Made by a program: the position numbers and the translations under genes
The notes under the pieces: generated by a model
Told to the model about the DNA's origin: nothing
What the model saw: only the letters and a program-made list of their open reading frames with translations
Databases searched by the model: none
From: Rosa chinensis
Taxonomy: Eukaryota; Streptophyta; Magnoliopsida; Rosales; Rosaceae
Assembly (NCBI RefSeq): GCF_002994745.2
Contig: NC_037089.1
Location: 84,778,347-84,842,346, forward strand
Reading direction: 5' to 3'
Length of the DNA stretch: 64,000 nt
Shown here: one piece after another, positions 1 through 12,784 of the stretch
Layout of the letters: each line of letters begins with the position of its first letter
Numbering within the stretch: position 1 is the stretch's first letter

Positions 1-3000
1 CACTTTGAACATTGTTCTGACACATCAATTGAGTTGCAGCAGAAATTGCGATCGTTATCTGTAGAGTGGAAGAACCTCAAGTCTAGAGAAGAGTTATTGG
101 TTGCGAGAGCTGCAAAGGTTGATGTCAGCCTTGGGGAAGATGGCATAAAGGAAGGGGTTTCTGCTTCGGTTGAAAACCAAGAAAAATGTCCCGGTCATGC
201 ACATGCTTTGAGTGGCAGGTCCAACTACTTCAATGGAGTCGCTGATGATATTCCAGCATCAGAGAGCGCCCGAGGGTTTGATAAACTCCTGTCGGTCAGT
301 AATGCAGAACACAATAGTCAAAATTCTGTAGATGCTGGAGTTAGGGAAAAAGAAGGCCATCCTGCTGTTGACGACACTAATGCAGAAGGAAATTTCCTTC
401 CGCATATGCATTCCGAGAAAAATGATAGATCCTTTGGGTGTACTGATTTGCCGTCATCAAATTCTCTACCACATGAAGCTAATGGCTCTAATAGAGAAAT
501 CAGTGGTCTTGATCTACAACAGGAGGATACGGAAAGAGTTGTCTCTCCTTTTAAGCCTTTAGATCAGGAAGGGCTTTGTATCCCTTCCGAAGTTAGGAGC
601 AATTTTGTGGCTCAACGTATGTCACCTGCTATTGCAAATGACTCACACTCCTACCACCTTGAGTTGAACTCTGTAAGAAACGACTTGTCACTTTTGCTAG
701 AATCAATTACTGCTGTAGAATCTGACCTTTCAAAGGTTTCTGTGCGGAGGGAGTTTCTGGGAATTGATTCTTTGGGTGGCTTGTACTGGGCTTCGGCTAT
801 GCCAGGCGAACACTCTCAAATTATTGTTGATAGAAGCATATCAGTGCAGCAGGGGATAAAGATGGCAGAACGCAGAGACCCTGTATGGAGGAATTCCGTC
901 TTGCAGAACCTTGCTGCAAGTAGCATGAAAAGTGGTTTGCCTTTAGAGGGATCTAAAGCTCACTGTCCCTTTTTATTTGAACCAAACAAGGCTGTAGCAT
1001 TAAGTTCACCTTGGATTTCATATCAAACTGATGCAGAAATTAATGAACTGATAGGTTGGTTAAAGCCCCATGACCCGAAGGAAAGAGAGTTGAGAGAGTC
1101 AATATTGAACTGGCAGAAGTCTAGGTTCCAAAAATATCAGCAAACTGGAAGCCGAGTTCATGATGACCTCCAAAGTGCTTTGTCAGTGGCTAGTAATGGT
1201 GAAAGAGCTGCAATTTCTAACCATCTTGGTACTAGGGCAGCTATGTTTCTGGAGAAGTTATATGGTCCATGCTTTGAGTTGGAAACTGTTGATATCTTAA
1301 AAAAGCAGGGGAAGCGAGCTAGAATAACTAATGATGAGAAAATGTACAGGTGTGATTGTTTGGAACCAATTTGGCCTTGTAGACACCATTGCTTCTCTTG
1401 CCACAGGACCTTTTTGACTGATGTTGAACTTGAGGGGCATAATGATGGTAGGTGCATGTCAGGTGCTGCAGCCTGTGAGAAGGGCAAGGAAAAAAGTGAT
1501 TCTTCTATAGTTAAGGGAAGTCTGAATTGTGTGATGAATAGGGAAGAGTTCAGAGGTGAGCTGAAAAATGTTGAAACTTCCAGAAGTGTCAGTTCTGAGC
1601 TTAACGCGAAGTTGATTAAGTATCAGAACGAAGGATTTGTTTGCCCATATGATTTGGAAGAGATCTGCTCCAAGTTTGTGACAAATGATTCAAATAAGGA
1701 TTTGATACAGGATATAGGTCTTATAGGCTCAAATGGGATTCCATCTTTTGTTCCATCCTCATCCCCTTACCTCAGTGATTCTGCAGTTGCATTAATTACT
1801 CCTCAGGAAGATGTAGGTGAACTTGGAATTGGACAGGAGGCTGCTGAGCCACCAATTTCAGAAGGAAACACTGGTGCGGATACTGCAGGCTGCAACAGTC
1901 ATTGTGGGTCAGCTGATGGGCTACAAGTGCTAAACGCCAATAGACAAACTTTCAGATATCTGGAACGAAGAAATATGAGACCCTCGGGTAGTCATTCAAT
2001 TGTGGGGGGTGGCCAATTCTGTGTGGTCCCCCAGTCCTCTTTGCGTCCTTTAGTTGGAAAAGTTTCTGAGATTTCTAGACGACTCAAGATAAATCTTCTT
2101 GACATGGAAGCTGCATTACCTGAAGAAGCTTTAAGACCATCAAAGGCACACTTGGAAAGGAGATGGGCGTGGCGTGGATTTGTTAAGTCCGCATCCACAA
2201 TATATGAGGTTAGTCTTATACTCTTATTTTAGTGCTCTTTCTGGATAATACTTTCCTAATCGCTAAAAGATGGCTACGTTGTCTTGGATTTTAAGAAGTT
2301 CTGTTATTAATTCATAAATTCCACAGTGGAGCATGCATAGACTCTTTGATGGAAAGGTGTAACAAAAGTTGCCTGTTACACTTTGCTATCTAATTTTTAA
2401 TTCTGTGTACTCCTTAATGGTAATTTTCAATGAAATAATAATATCATAGAGGTCAATTTGTTTTTCCACCCAATTGTACATTGCAGCGTTTCAGCAGAGC
2501 TTAGTTAAATGTTTGATAATAGCTTGTTATCATCTAGAGTTATTTTGCATATGTTTAATAAAATTTACTATTGGATTTGTTGGAATATTTTTGCACACCT
2601 TGAGTTATAATTGTATAATGTGTTTCTTAATTTTAATGCTACCTTTTGACACAGTAAGATTATCTATTTTGTTTTTTTTTTCAAATCTCTTATTATCTTT
2701 GCTGCTATGTAATTCTGTACTTCTAAGTCCTTAAGTTTGAAAGATAACGAACAAGAATACTTGTTTTCTTCAGATCTGAACAGTAAGATTATATATATAT
2801 ATATATTTTAAATTTCTTATTATCTTTGCTGCTATGTAATTCTGTACTTCTAAGTCCATAAGTTTGAAAGTTAACCAACAAGAATACTTGTTTTCTTCAG
2901 ATGGTTCAAGCGACAATTGTGCTGGAGGACATGATAAAGACCGAGTACCTAAGGAATGAGTGGTGGTATTGGTCATCGTACTCAGCTGCAGCCCAGACTT

Positions 3001-3203
3001 CTACTATGTCATCCCTTTCCCTGCGAATTTACTCCCTCGATGCTGCTATCCTGTATGAGAAAATGCTTCCAAATTCAGACATAACTGACGACTTGGAGCC
3101 CAGCAGCTTACTTGACCAGACTATGCTGCCTGTTGTGGATTCAACAGAAAAGTTAAAGATAAGTAGGAAATTGAACAAAAAAAGGAAAGAACCAGAGGGT
3201 TGA
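1..3203 (+). CDS. MBD9: MBD9-like methyl-CpG-binding-domain protein, C-terminal part (5' end outside window)
   Basis: Two exons are visible: 1-2208, open from the window edge, and 2901-3203, ending in TGA. The join is phase 0 (TATGAG|GTTAGT donor; TTCTTCAG|ATGG acceptor). Together they encode about 825 residues, the tail of a protein of more than 2000 residues in Arabidopsis. Visible are a WHIM/WSD-like stretch (GIDSLGGLYWAS, nt 760-795), a second WHIM-type helix region (EINELIGWLKPHDPKERELR, nt ~1036-1095) and a Cys/His cluster (nt ~1345-1460: C-x-C, C-x3-HC-x2-CH). The family is a chromatin regulator that binds modified histones and works with ISWI/SWR1-type remodelling; that is family knowledge. 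The MBD, PHD and bromodomain parts would lie upstream of the window. Assignment rests on overall likeness and on the neighbouring HAT5-type gene. No disruption was seen. Confidence 0.85.
2652..2902 (+). repeat. Tandem duplication of the 3' end of an MBD9 intron, including the splice acceptor
   Basis: Two units of about 123 bp lie head to tail: 2652-2775 and 2781-2902. Each runs from CAGTAAGATTAT to an identical TTGTTTTCTTCAGAT acceptor. Only the second acceptor (AG at 2899-2900) keeps the frame. The first (AG at 2772-2773) would put TGA as the second codon of the next exon. Confidence 0.85.
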
Positions 3204-5059
3204 TGTTGGGATATGTGATTCTAGATTTGTGATTTTGTGTGGATACCAACCCGGATGGGTTGTTCCCAGTAGCCATGAAGCAGCGGCATGCAGATTCGGT
3301 AACAGTAGATACTGATCACTGAACCATAGTGGGGTTGTGTTGAATCAGACTACACCATGACAACTATTTTCGAGGAATGAAAGTGTCACTGCTACTGCTG
3401 CTGCTGCCGAACCATTTATCTGTACATAGAGGTAAAGCTGACATGCTAACTTGGATGCAGATGATGAAAAGCAGTGTTTATATGATATCTGCTTCAGTGG
3501 ATTCGGGCACCGGGACAAACTTGATATATGCAGATGAACCCAATTTTGGAATGATTTCTGCTGCAGCTTTGAAGTGTTGCTTGGAAAGGGAGAACTGGAG
3601 AAGGAAGCAAATGAAATTCTTAAAAAAAGAGAGTGAGATCCATATAATAGTTATAGAGAGAACTAATGTTAACAAGGGAAAACAGATCAGAAATTGGCAA
3701 ATTGTTGAAGCTGAGCAGGTTTAGTCAATATTTCATTCTTTTGGTACATCTCTCTTTTTGTCTCTCTAGCTCTATCTAGGCATTCTCCAAAGCTGTCAAG
3801 AGTTGATGCCCCTTCCATATGTGTCGGATATGTGTAACTGTTTTGAGGGATTTCTGCTGGTTAACCACCCTGCCCAAGTCTCACCTCTTACTTGTTAGGG
3901 TTGTTGCCATTGGCGAGGCACTCTTTTGACATTCGTACATGTAGGTTACATTAGATCATCTTTCTGGGGGCTTTGTGGGACCAATGTTTTTTTTTTTTTC
4001 CGTGTTAGTAAAGTATCCCAGGGCCTGCCTTCCATTTTGTAGCAAAGTAGCAGGTGTTAGGTGCAGTACAAGTCAATTACCTTGATGTGCAATCTTCATG
4101 TGAAGAATTGTATGATAGTTTAGATTCTTTCAGCTTCTGCCTCATCATTGGCAATGAGTGTCTGTGGATATGTAACCTTGTGTACTTCGTGATTTTTACT
4201 CATGAAATAGCAGAACTTTTTAGTGTATCCAGGCGAGCCGTTTCAATTTTTGCTCTTTGGTCGCATGGTTTTATGTTATTTTGGTCTGGCTATTGCATTG
4301 CTGGAACTTTAATCAATGTTACAGCTAACTTCGCCGAAATTAATGTTGCTCTGTTTACACCTGCACTCAAGTGGCTTAATGATGATAATAAATTGTTCTT
4401 ATTTTCTTAGGTTATTGTAAATTTGTATATATACTGTATATTTTGAGTCTTTCAGTTTGCTTTGTCTTTTGCCATTGGGGAGAATAAGGATGAATGGTGC
4501 AGTGTTGTCACTTGGGGTTTATGCAACATGAATTGAGGTCAGACTCCGTGTGATAAACTTTGGAAGAGGATGATGAAATGCCTAATGTATCATTTAGTGT
4601 CATTGATCTGAGTAATAGGAGGGATGGTCCAAAATCTATGCAAGTAGAGAAAAGAATATAGAAATGAGTCTTGGCCAAGTCTCAAGACGATGGGATAGCT
4701 CAAGTCTCAAGAAGATGGACAGGTTTATCCTTACAAGATTCAGGTCTGCAATTTTTGTGAAGGAAACTCAGGATATTGGATTATAGCTACAAATCCTCGA
4801 AGAGATGCATGCATATTGCAAAAACATGTTGAAACAAGACATCATATACTGAACAGAATACATTGATTTTTATTTATCCCTCAGATTTATTATAGTATCT
4901 GTGGCCCTCACTAAGCTGCATGCACTTTACATTTGTGTTCGTAATAGTTGAAATAATAGTTGAACAATCAGCTTAATTGCTCCGATTAAGCATCTACATA
5001 TAGATACATCAGGGGAGGAAATAGCAACTCAATTCTTTGAATTAGAGATGGAAAACATT
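3204..5059. other. Convergent 3' regions of MBD9 (+) and HAT5 (-)
   Basis: This 1.86-kb stretch between the two stop codons holds short chance ORFs only. It should contain the 3' UTR of both tail-to-tail genes. There is a T-tract at 3988-3999. No RNA gene or transposon was recognised. Confidence 0.6.
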
Positions 5060-7313
5060 TTAGGACCACACCCACCAGCCCATCGACACGCCCTCCTCCG
5101 GCTGCTGCTGCTCTGCGGCGGCGGCGGCAAACACATCAGAGAAGTAACTCCGACCGTCATCGCTGCCATCGTCCTCCGAGTGGACCCCACCTACTAGCCC
5201 CATGCAGTGGTGATGATCATGTGGAGGATGAGGAGGAGGATAATTGTGGACGTCAGAGCTACTTGGGAAATACGAGTCACCGCTGTCCACGTGCTGAGGG
5301 CCTTCCTCGTCCACCACGGCGGAAGCACCGCTCCCGGAGCTCAGGCGATCCTCAACCTTCACATCGAACTGGAGGCTCATTGGAACATTGACATCCGTGA
5401 TCATCTCTTTCTCACCTGGAAGAAGATGACCAGGGAGACGCTTCTCATCATGATGATGATGATCACCTGCAAATGCTGCTCCTTTTTCCTCCTGATCTTT
5501 AGCTTCAAGTTTCTCAGTTATGGCGACCACCTGTATTAATTCTTAAACTAAATTAGTGTATCCAATGGGGCATCAACTCCTAGCAACCGAAGTCACTTCC
5601 TTAAGCACTAATGATTTCCATATCATATCGTTAAAACAAAACCAAGAAGAGAAAGAGTCGAGGGATAAATAATATGAAGTATAGCCGAGTATATTCGGTC
5701 TGTAACTCTGAAAGTGCTTATTAAAATTCAAGGTGGGGTTCTTCAGAACAGATGCTATTTAGATGGAATTAAATAGGACCACAAACACCAGCTGTCCTCG
5801 GTGTCCACTACAGTAGTATAATATTTACAAAGAGTTTTGATTGAATCAAATTACCAGGTGATTGTGAATCTGTGACCAACATTAGCATGCAAGACAAAAA
5901 TATCACAGCAACGCAGTTTACATATAAAAAATATGTAATTATTTTTTATGATGAATTAACCTTTTTCAAAAAAATTTCGTCTGAAGTGTTTCCTCATTAG
6001 TATTATTATGATGAAATAATCTTTGCCGACTACATATTCTCCTGGGAAGTGCTTTCTCGTTGTTTTTATGATGATGAATTAACCTTTGTGGATGACTTGT
6101 TCTTCAAAAGAAGGATCTCTCTCATTATTTTTATATTGTATTAAGTTACTTACTATGGCAAAGCACATACTATATATGGTACCATGAGGATTGCATAGTG
6201 ATTAGTGGAGTTGCTAAAATGAATAGATTTATTAAAACCGATCATCTTAACTAGTTAAGAAAATCATGAATCAATTGGTAGGTATGAGTAGGAAAATTGG
6301 TGACTGAGTAACATATACCTCGGATTTGAGCTTCTGATTCTCCTTGAGGATAGAATCATAGTTAGCCAAAAGGGAGTCATAAGAGGCTTTTAGAACATCA
6401 TAATCGCGCTCAAGCTGCTTTGTCTTCCAGCGAGCCCTACGATTCTGGAACCACACAGCCACCTGTCTTGGCTGCAGCCCTAGCTTCTTGGCCAGCTGCG
6501 TCTTCCGATCCGGCTCCAGTTTGTTATCTGTCTCAAAGCTCTTCTCCAGCAGATGCACCTAATAAATGAAATATCAAAAATCAGAATCAATATTCCGATC
6601 CGATCCGATCTGATTTGACTGCAAGTCAAACACAAAAGGAAGACAAATCGAACAAAGTTGGGTAGATACAAGCTAGTTTAATGGGTCAGAAACGATGTGA
6701 AAACTACTACAATCAGATTCCCACTAGGGTAAAACGAAAATGGAAACTTTTATGGAGATAAGGAAAATGAAATGAATTTATGCTCATGATAAAGGTGAAT
6801 ATGCCACATGTAGCACAATTCACATGGGAATATTTTTCAAACTTAGAACCAAAGTCCTTGCATATTCGATTAGACCAAGACACAAACACTCACTTAGCGT
6901 GAAGGAATATAATCTTAGACAGATATTTCGATAGTAAAGTTTAAGGCTGAAGTATGTAAAAGAAAGGAAAATAAGGTGGTGGCCGGAGACCTGCTCGGCC
7001 GTGAGGCGGCGCTTCTTCTCTGGCATCTGCTCGTCGTAATATTCCTCCTCGTACAATTCATCTTGCGTGCTGAAAAAGGATCGCCTCCTCGAAGTTTCCT
7101 CCATGCCAATTATCGATCTCGGCCCTAATTATTTCCAAAACAAAAATTAATTCATATATAGATTGTTTTTCGTCGTTGAATTTCTTAAGTGAATCAAAAT
7201 TGAACACCTTAATATTCTTACTTACCTCGGAAAACGTGATCACCACTCCCGAGGAACAACATGTTGCCGCCACCACCTTGCTGAGGCTCAAAGAAAAGAC
7301 GGCCTGGCTCCAT
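5060..7313 (-). CDS. HAT5: HD-Zip class I transcription factor, HAT5/ATHB-1 type
   Basis: Four exons on the minus strand (7313-7226, 7124-6991, 6558-6319, 5530-5060) give 310 residues with consistent GT-AG junctions. The ATG at 7313 is preceded in frame by TAG, which fixes the start. The N-terminus carries MLFLGSGDH and [13 protein letters not shown], hallmarks of ATHB-1/HAT5. The homeodomain (about residues 66-123) has the recognition helix [13 protein letters not shown] and continues directly into a leucine zipper with heptad leucines ([19 protein letters not shown]). The acidic C-terminus has the RLSSGS and DSCDSYFP-like motifs (here DSGDSYFP) and ends in an aromatic WWVWS. The family binds CAATNATTG sites as dimers in the nucleus and controls leaf and hypocotyl growth. 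The gene is intact. Its leader holds two uORFs, annotated separately. Confidence 0.93.
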
Positions 7314-7477
7314 CGTCTTTACAAAACTCTTCTACTTACCTTGATCTCCTCTTGAAAAATTCTGGTGGACCGGCGGGCGCGTGAAGTCACTCGCCGTCGG
7401 TACTGGTTGAAAAGTGCTGGGGGCGGGGGATTTCTTACAGAATACGTAATATTTTTGGGGGTGTGGGATGAAAACTA

Positions 7478-7564
7478 TTAGAAGATCATAATCTTGTGGC
7501 GGAAGAAACTGGTGCTCCAAAGTAACCTCGCTGGAGTCTCCAACGGACAGATACAAAATCCCAT
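7478..7564 (-). promoter_or_regulatory. uORF in the HAT5 leader, 28 codons (candidate conserved-peptide uORF)
   Basis: On the minus strand an ATG at 7564 opens 28 codons, starting MGFCICPLETPARLLW and ending FRHKIMIF, with TAA at 7480-7478, 164 nt before the main ATG. Arabidopsis ATHB-1 is known to be translationally repressed by a conserved peptide uORF (CPuORF33). The position here fits that element, but I have not compared the peptide itself. Confidence 0.6.
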
Positions 7565-7675
7565 CAGACCACCACTGATTTTTTCCAGCTCTGGGATTCA
7601 AACTCCGGTGAAAACAACGTCAAGTCGGCCGGAGGTATACTGAAAACTTAGTTTAGAAGATGGTTTTGACCAGTA

Positions 7676-7717
7676 TTAGGCTTGTACTTGTTTGAATCTC
7701 AAGCTCCAAACCTCCAT
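7676..7717 (-). promoter_or_regulatory. Upstream 13-codon uORF in the HAT5 leader
   Basis: ATG at 7717 opens a 13-residue frame (MEVWSLRFKQVQA), TAA at 7678. It precedes the 28-codon uORF on the same presumed mRNA. No conservation claim is made. Confidence 0.4.
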
Positions 7718-7854
7718 GAAAGACAGAAAAGTTTGGATGTGAAGGTAACCGGAGCTTATAAATCCGGCGAGCGAGAGAGAGAGGGCTGGAAAAAACGAGT
7801 GTTGTTTCTAGGTGTTTTTTGCAGCTAAAGTTGAGAGAGGTGACTCCAACGCCA

Positions 7855-7862
7855 TTTATATT
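7855..7862 (-). promoter_or_regulatory. TATA box of HAT5
   Basis: CCAATATAAATGG read on the minus strand combines a TATA box with an overlapping CCAAT. It lies about 540 bp before the start codon and about 30 bp before a CT-rich stretch typical of plant transcription starts. This agrees with a long leader holding the uORFs. Confidence 0.55.
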
Positions 7863-7869
7863 GGTGCCG

Positions 7870-9637
7870 TGCGTCCCAAATGACCAAACAATCCTTTGAA
7901 ATTGACTAACAGCTACAGCTTTTCATGAGACAGTTTGGTAATTCAAGTAGAATTTTTATTAGGGTTGGACGTACTGCGGTGTAGATAACGATTGCCAAGT
8001 ATTTTTTGATGGTCTAAAAATATTTCTATTTCTATATCGTTATATGACAAAACGTCTGTTTCAGCTTTTGTCACTTTACAAGAAACGACAAAGCAGAGTT
8101 TTATTGAAAATGGAGGAGAGAATAATTAGTACTTGAGATTTGGAGATTTTTTTTTAATTAAATAAGAAATTAGATGATATTAAATGTTTAAAAGCGTAAA
8201 ATATAGAGAATAAGTCTCGCACTCAATTGCAAAAGTAAATAATTAGCCACGGAAACTATCACCCGTCCTCTTATTTTTTGTATAGTTAATTTTAGTAATA
8301 TGGTCTGAAATTGTCAAAGGGGCCCACTTTTTAATTTGTTCATATGGGGTGATCCGAGATGAGGATACTGGCTGGCAGCCAGTGTATAATATGTGCCCAT
8401 GCTTGGTGGTCGACGAATTGTCGGATCCAGATCACGGAATTGTGTTGTGATAAACGGTTCGGATTCTCTGTGTTTCTTTCTTCTTGAAATATATTGATTT
8501 TGACCCTGCCAGATTTGTCTCTGCAACTCCAATTTGGATATCTAGTTGCTAACGGAGCATCTCAATATTACCTTTCGTTTCTTGGACTGTTTCTTTTTAT
8601 CTTTGGGGATTTGTTTTGCGATTCAGAAAAGCTGAGAGTTGATCTGTGACCATGAATGTGATCGAAGTAATTAAATCGTCAACAAGATAGAAAAGTCTCT
8701 GTAGTTGGTTTCTTACCTCATTCATTTGGTTGATTACGGGGACGTGGGACATATATAGCTAGGGAAGTCGCTCTTAGCTCGGTTTGGTTGTCTTCTTCGT
8801 AAGGACTGTTGTGGGTAAAAACTAATATAAGATCAACGGTGGTCCGTTGATACGATAAAGTCTCACGTACCGTATGGCCTTCTTAGTTGGCCGGATTTCT
8901 TCGTTCTGAGCCATCAATTGTTAGTGGAGGTTTTTTTTTTGTCTTAAAGTTGCTTCATTAATGGATATGTTATTGTTATTTTAGCTTTCGCCTTGGTCGT
9001 ATGTTGGTGTCATTTCTCAATGAAACTAACTATAGATATTGTATTTCAAAAAAGAAAAGAAAAGGAAGTTATATTAATTTACAAAAGATGATCAATATTA
9101 TAACTCATTAATCTAAGCTTTCATTTCAACCTCAATTTAAAAAATAATAATAATAAACGATTAAAAGAATTGACACGTGTACATGAGCTTAGATGAGGAG
9201 TTTTATTTTAATTTTAATTTTATCTTAATTGGTAATTGAACAGGCTTCCGTTTAAGTTATGATGAATAAAGAAAAAATGATTCTTGAGTTTTGAACAAGA
9301 AAAATTTAAGGCACAAATCTTAGGGATAAACACTCTTAATCATTAGAAGTACAAGTATACAAAAAGTTTGATCAAAACCTTTTGTTCTTATAGTGTTATA
9401 GTGTTATTTGATGTGGTTGCAAATCCACAAAACAAGTACGTGTTTAGTGTTATGCTAAGTAGCTGTAAGCCTGTAACCTCTAAACCAATAATGTCCAAAA
9501 CGAAGAAACAAAAGCGGAGGCCAGGAAAACCAAAGGTATCTCGGTGATGAGTGGGAGTGGAATGGAGGCATGGATTATATTCGTAATGGTGGGGTTCATG
9601 TAGACATGACTTGTGATCTCAAACACTACTAAAAGAG

Positions 9638-9679
<42 letters not shown>

Positions 9680-12600
9680 CATAGCTACTATTCTCTTCTC
9701 TAAGTGACGCAGTCACACTCACATAAATATAACATATAGCCATATACAATACAAGGTGGCCACACCATATATATTTTAGTGCTTGTGCCACGCACTTATG
9801 AAGCACTTGATTAAGAAGTTTTCAATAGTTCCATGGTGCCACAGTACCATTCTCTTTGTTTCTTTGTTTTCATTGATTGTAACATATAATGATATAAGAC
9901 TACTGTTTTTAAATATATGTACATGAAAGTAAACCCTTGAGAATAAGATGAATATTAAAAATTAGATATATAGGGGAGATCACAGGACAAAGAAAAATAG
10001 GATATGTACTACGTACAGGGAATAGTAAACCCTAGATCGACTCTTTTCTTTAATCAGTCTCTCTTACCCATGTATCGTTGTCATGGCCTTTAGCAACTGC
10101 ACTTAGAGGAGAACCACGTAGTTATGGGACCCGAAGAATCAAAAGCTTTTCTTTAATTTTCTAGTGGAGATAAAGGAAATAGCAAGCTAGCTAGAAAAAG
10201 CTAAGCACAAAACAAAACTTTTAAGAAAACATATATACTTTGGTTTTTTTAAAAAAAAAAATAATTTATCTTACTAAACATGTTCCTGCTTATTGAAAAG
10301 TATGATTTTTAGGAGTTGTTCTAAGTGACGGAACAAAAAATTTCAGTTTAATTTATTTTAACAATATTTTTGGTTTTTGACGCTTAACTTAAAAAATCAT
10401 AAAAAGATATGATTTTTTTAATTTTGTCAGTTCTCTAATTGCTTGAAAATTAAAATCTAAAAGTGAAAGAGTTTTGTGAAAAAATAAGAACGTGTAGTTA
10501 GCTAAAAAAAACTGTGTTGGACATTTTTTGGTGAGTTTTAGACAAATAATGTTTTTTGGTTCTAGTAAAAAGTTCTGGAGTTTGTTTCCACGGGTCAAAA
10601 ATACATGCATATTTCGCTGTGTACTTAATCTCGCTTGTGAATGCACCATTACCCTCGCTTGCATAGGCATTGTTAGTCTCGCTTACAAGAGGCACTGTTT
10701 TGCATGGATACCACTAACATCACTACACATAAGCACGGAATCAAGCACCGTTAACCTCTATTAAATGAACATAGACATGCACACGGTGAGCCTGTCTTAT
10801 CATGCACATGAACTGTACGTTGCTATTGGCTGTGTGTGCGTGAACATACCCACTGTTAAATCTCTAGCCTCCCTTGCAGACCGTCACAATTTAATGCTTC
10901 AAACCTTTAATTCTACGTTAATCGTGATCTTTGATTAAACAAAAGCACATAAAAAAAAAAAAAGAGATATTCATGGGCATTTTGTTTAATTTGATCAAAT
11001 TGCAGGAAATTTCCTTTATGCCAGCCACTTATAATTGATTGGCAATTTTAAACAACATTGACTTATTGGGATTATCTAGATCGCGCGATCAAGGCATGCA
11101 TGTGATGTACGTGTAATGAGAAAATGATGGAGGTTGCATGTGTCAGCTGCATCTTCCATTGATTGTTAGAAAATTTATTCATTATCATTAATCCTGTTCG
11201 AAAGTAGCTAGAGATCTAATATATTGTAGCTAGAGAAATGCCCACTTTCCATGTGTTGGCCAGTTGTCTACCATTGGCTTGCAATGTGGGAATATCTGTA
11301 ATCTTCCATTTAATTAAGAAGAAGAAGAAGAATAAAAAAGGGAATCAGAAAAGAAAATTATAAAAAACACTTCCCACCTTGAGAAGGAATGTGATTCACT
11401 TGATCACTTCTTCCCAGAAGCTAACAAGTCCTAATTACGAATCTGTTTTCTTATATATGCAAGATGCATGGGAAACAATTAACGTACAATTTTAACATCA
11501 AATTATTTTTTTGAAATGTTATCATCAAATTATATATATACGAAAAATGTTGAAGTACGATTTGATCAGCTTTTATTATCTTCATCACGTAATAGAATCA
11601 AGGAAACAGCCCATTATCACTACTTTTCTCTTTTTTAATGGACTTGGCTGAGTTGACTATCTATACATTGTAGATTAACTGTGTGTATTTATCTCTAATG
11701 TGTGAAATAATGTGGCAGATAATTAATGTGTCTTTTCCAGATTATGTACACCGGGTAATACTCTAGTTAGATTATGTATGTTAGAGTGGGCAATAAGGGG
11801 AAAGAAGAAGCCCCTCAATTCAAGCTTCAGAAGCTCACTCTTCGACTAAGTTCAAGTCATCATCACGGTGGATAAGATTAGTATAGATTTTTAGGCACAA
11901 ACCCTATCAAATTAGAATTTGAAAGTCAAACCTTTGAAACAAGTGCATATATTAAGTTCCCCAAATATATAATAGGGCAAGATAGATCCACCCCCTTTGG
12001 TTGGATTTTAGAGTAGTGATGGAGTTTCAAATTTTTTCTATTGAACAAGATTAAGATTGAAATGCGGTTTTTGTATAATTGTAACACAAATTTAATAGTC
12101 TCTTAAATAATCTATTTAGAACATTTTATAAACAGACAGCGCTCATCATCTAACAAATCACAAAAAGTAAAATTCTTACATGGTTAACTAAAAATTCGTT
12201 TGAGTACACTATCGCCTGTAGGTTTACAAATTTCTTCATGATAAAAATGACATATTTAATTTTATTCATCTTTATGTCCACGTTGTATATACTCAAAGAA
12301 AAATATTTATATGTTAATGATTCACTTCCAGACGTTAAAAAAAGGTATCAATTCTTTATCTCTCTTTCTTTTCAGGGATGGGGGTTTTGGGTGGTTGCTT
12401 TTGTGGTATAATTGCTTCATTGGTAAGGCAATACACTAAATGGGGTGGTATCTTTTGACTAGAATCATGGACATATTGGAGATTTGAACTTTAAGTTGGT
12501 CCAATCGTCGTCCTCCTCCTGCTACTTGGCTTTAACAGAAAGTGGGGATCGATATCGAGGGAGAATGAATTTGGTGAATAAGTTAGCTTGGGGAAGGGGA

Positions 12601-12780
12601 GCTTAATGGGGATTGATAGAGAAGTCGGAAAGCTACGTAAAAGGAGAAGGGCACCAGGCACCTGAGAAGGAACAATGCTTTTGAGATATGTTTTGTGTCA
12701 TCGTCTTTGTGAATCAACCATGAGTTGTCGACCATGTAATTTCAACTATATCTATAATTTAATCTAGATTTCAAATGATA
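7870..12780. other. AT-rich intergenic region, no gene seen
   Basis: About 4.9 kb upstream of HAT5. Both strands have only short ORFs broken by stops. I found no protein motif and no recognisable tRNA. The distal HAT5 promoter is probably included. Confidence 0.5.
9639..9678. repeat. (TA)n microsatellite
   Basis: About 20 uninterrupted TA dinucleotides. Confidence 0.95.
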
Positions 12781-12784
12781 AAGG

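Noticed and set aside
3377..3724. 115-codon frame after the MBD9 stop
   Set aside because: No recognisable motif, lies in the expected 3' UTR, and composition is not protein-like.
5207..5539. 110-codon plus-strand frame over the last HAT5 exon
   Set aside because: It is the antisense shadow of the HD-Zip C-terminus.
7332..7601. 89-codon minus-strand frame in the HAT5 leader
   Set aside because: It begins with TTG and lacks an ATG; the ATG-initiated uORF in another frame is the better candidate.
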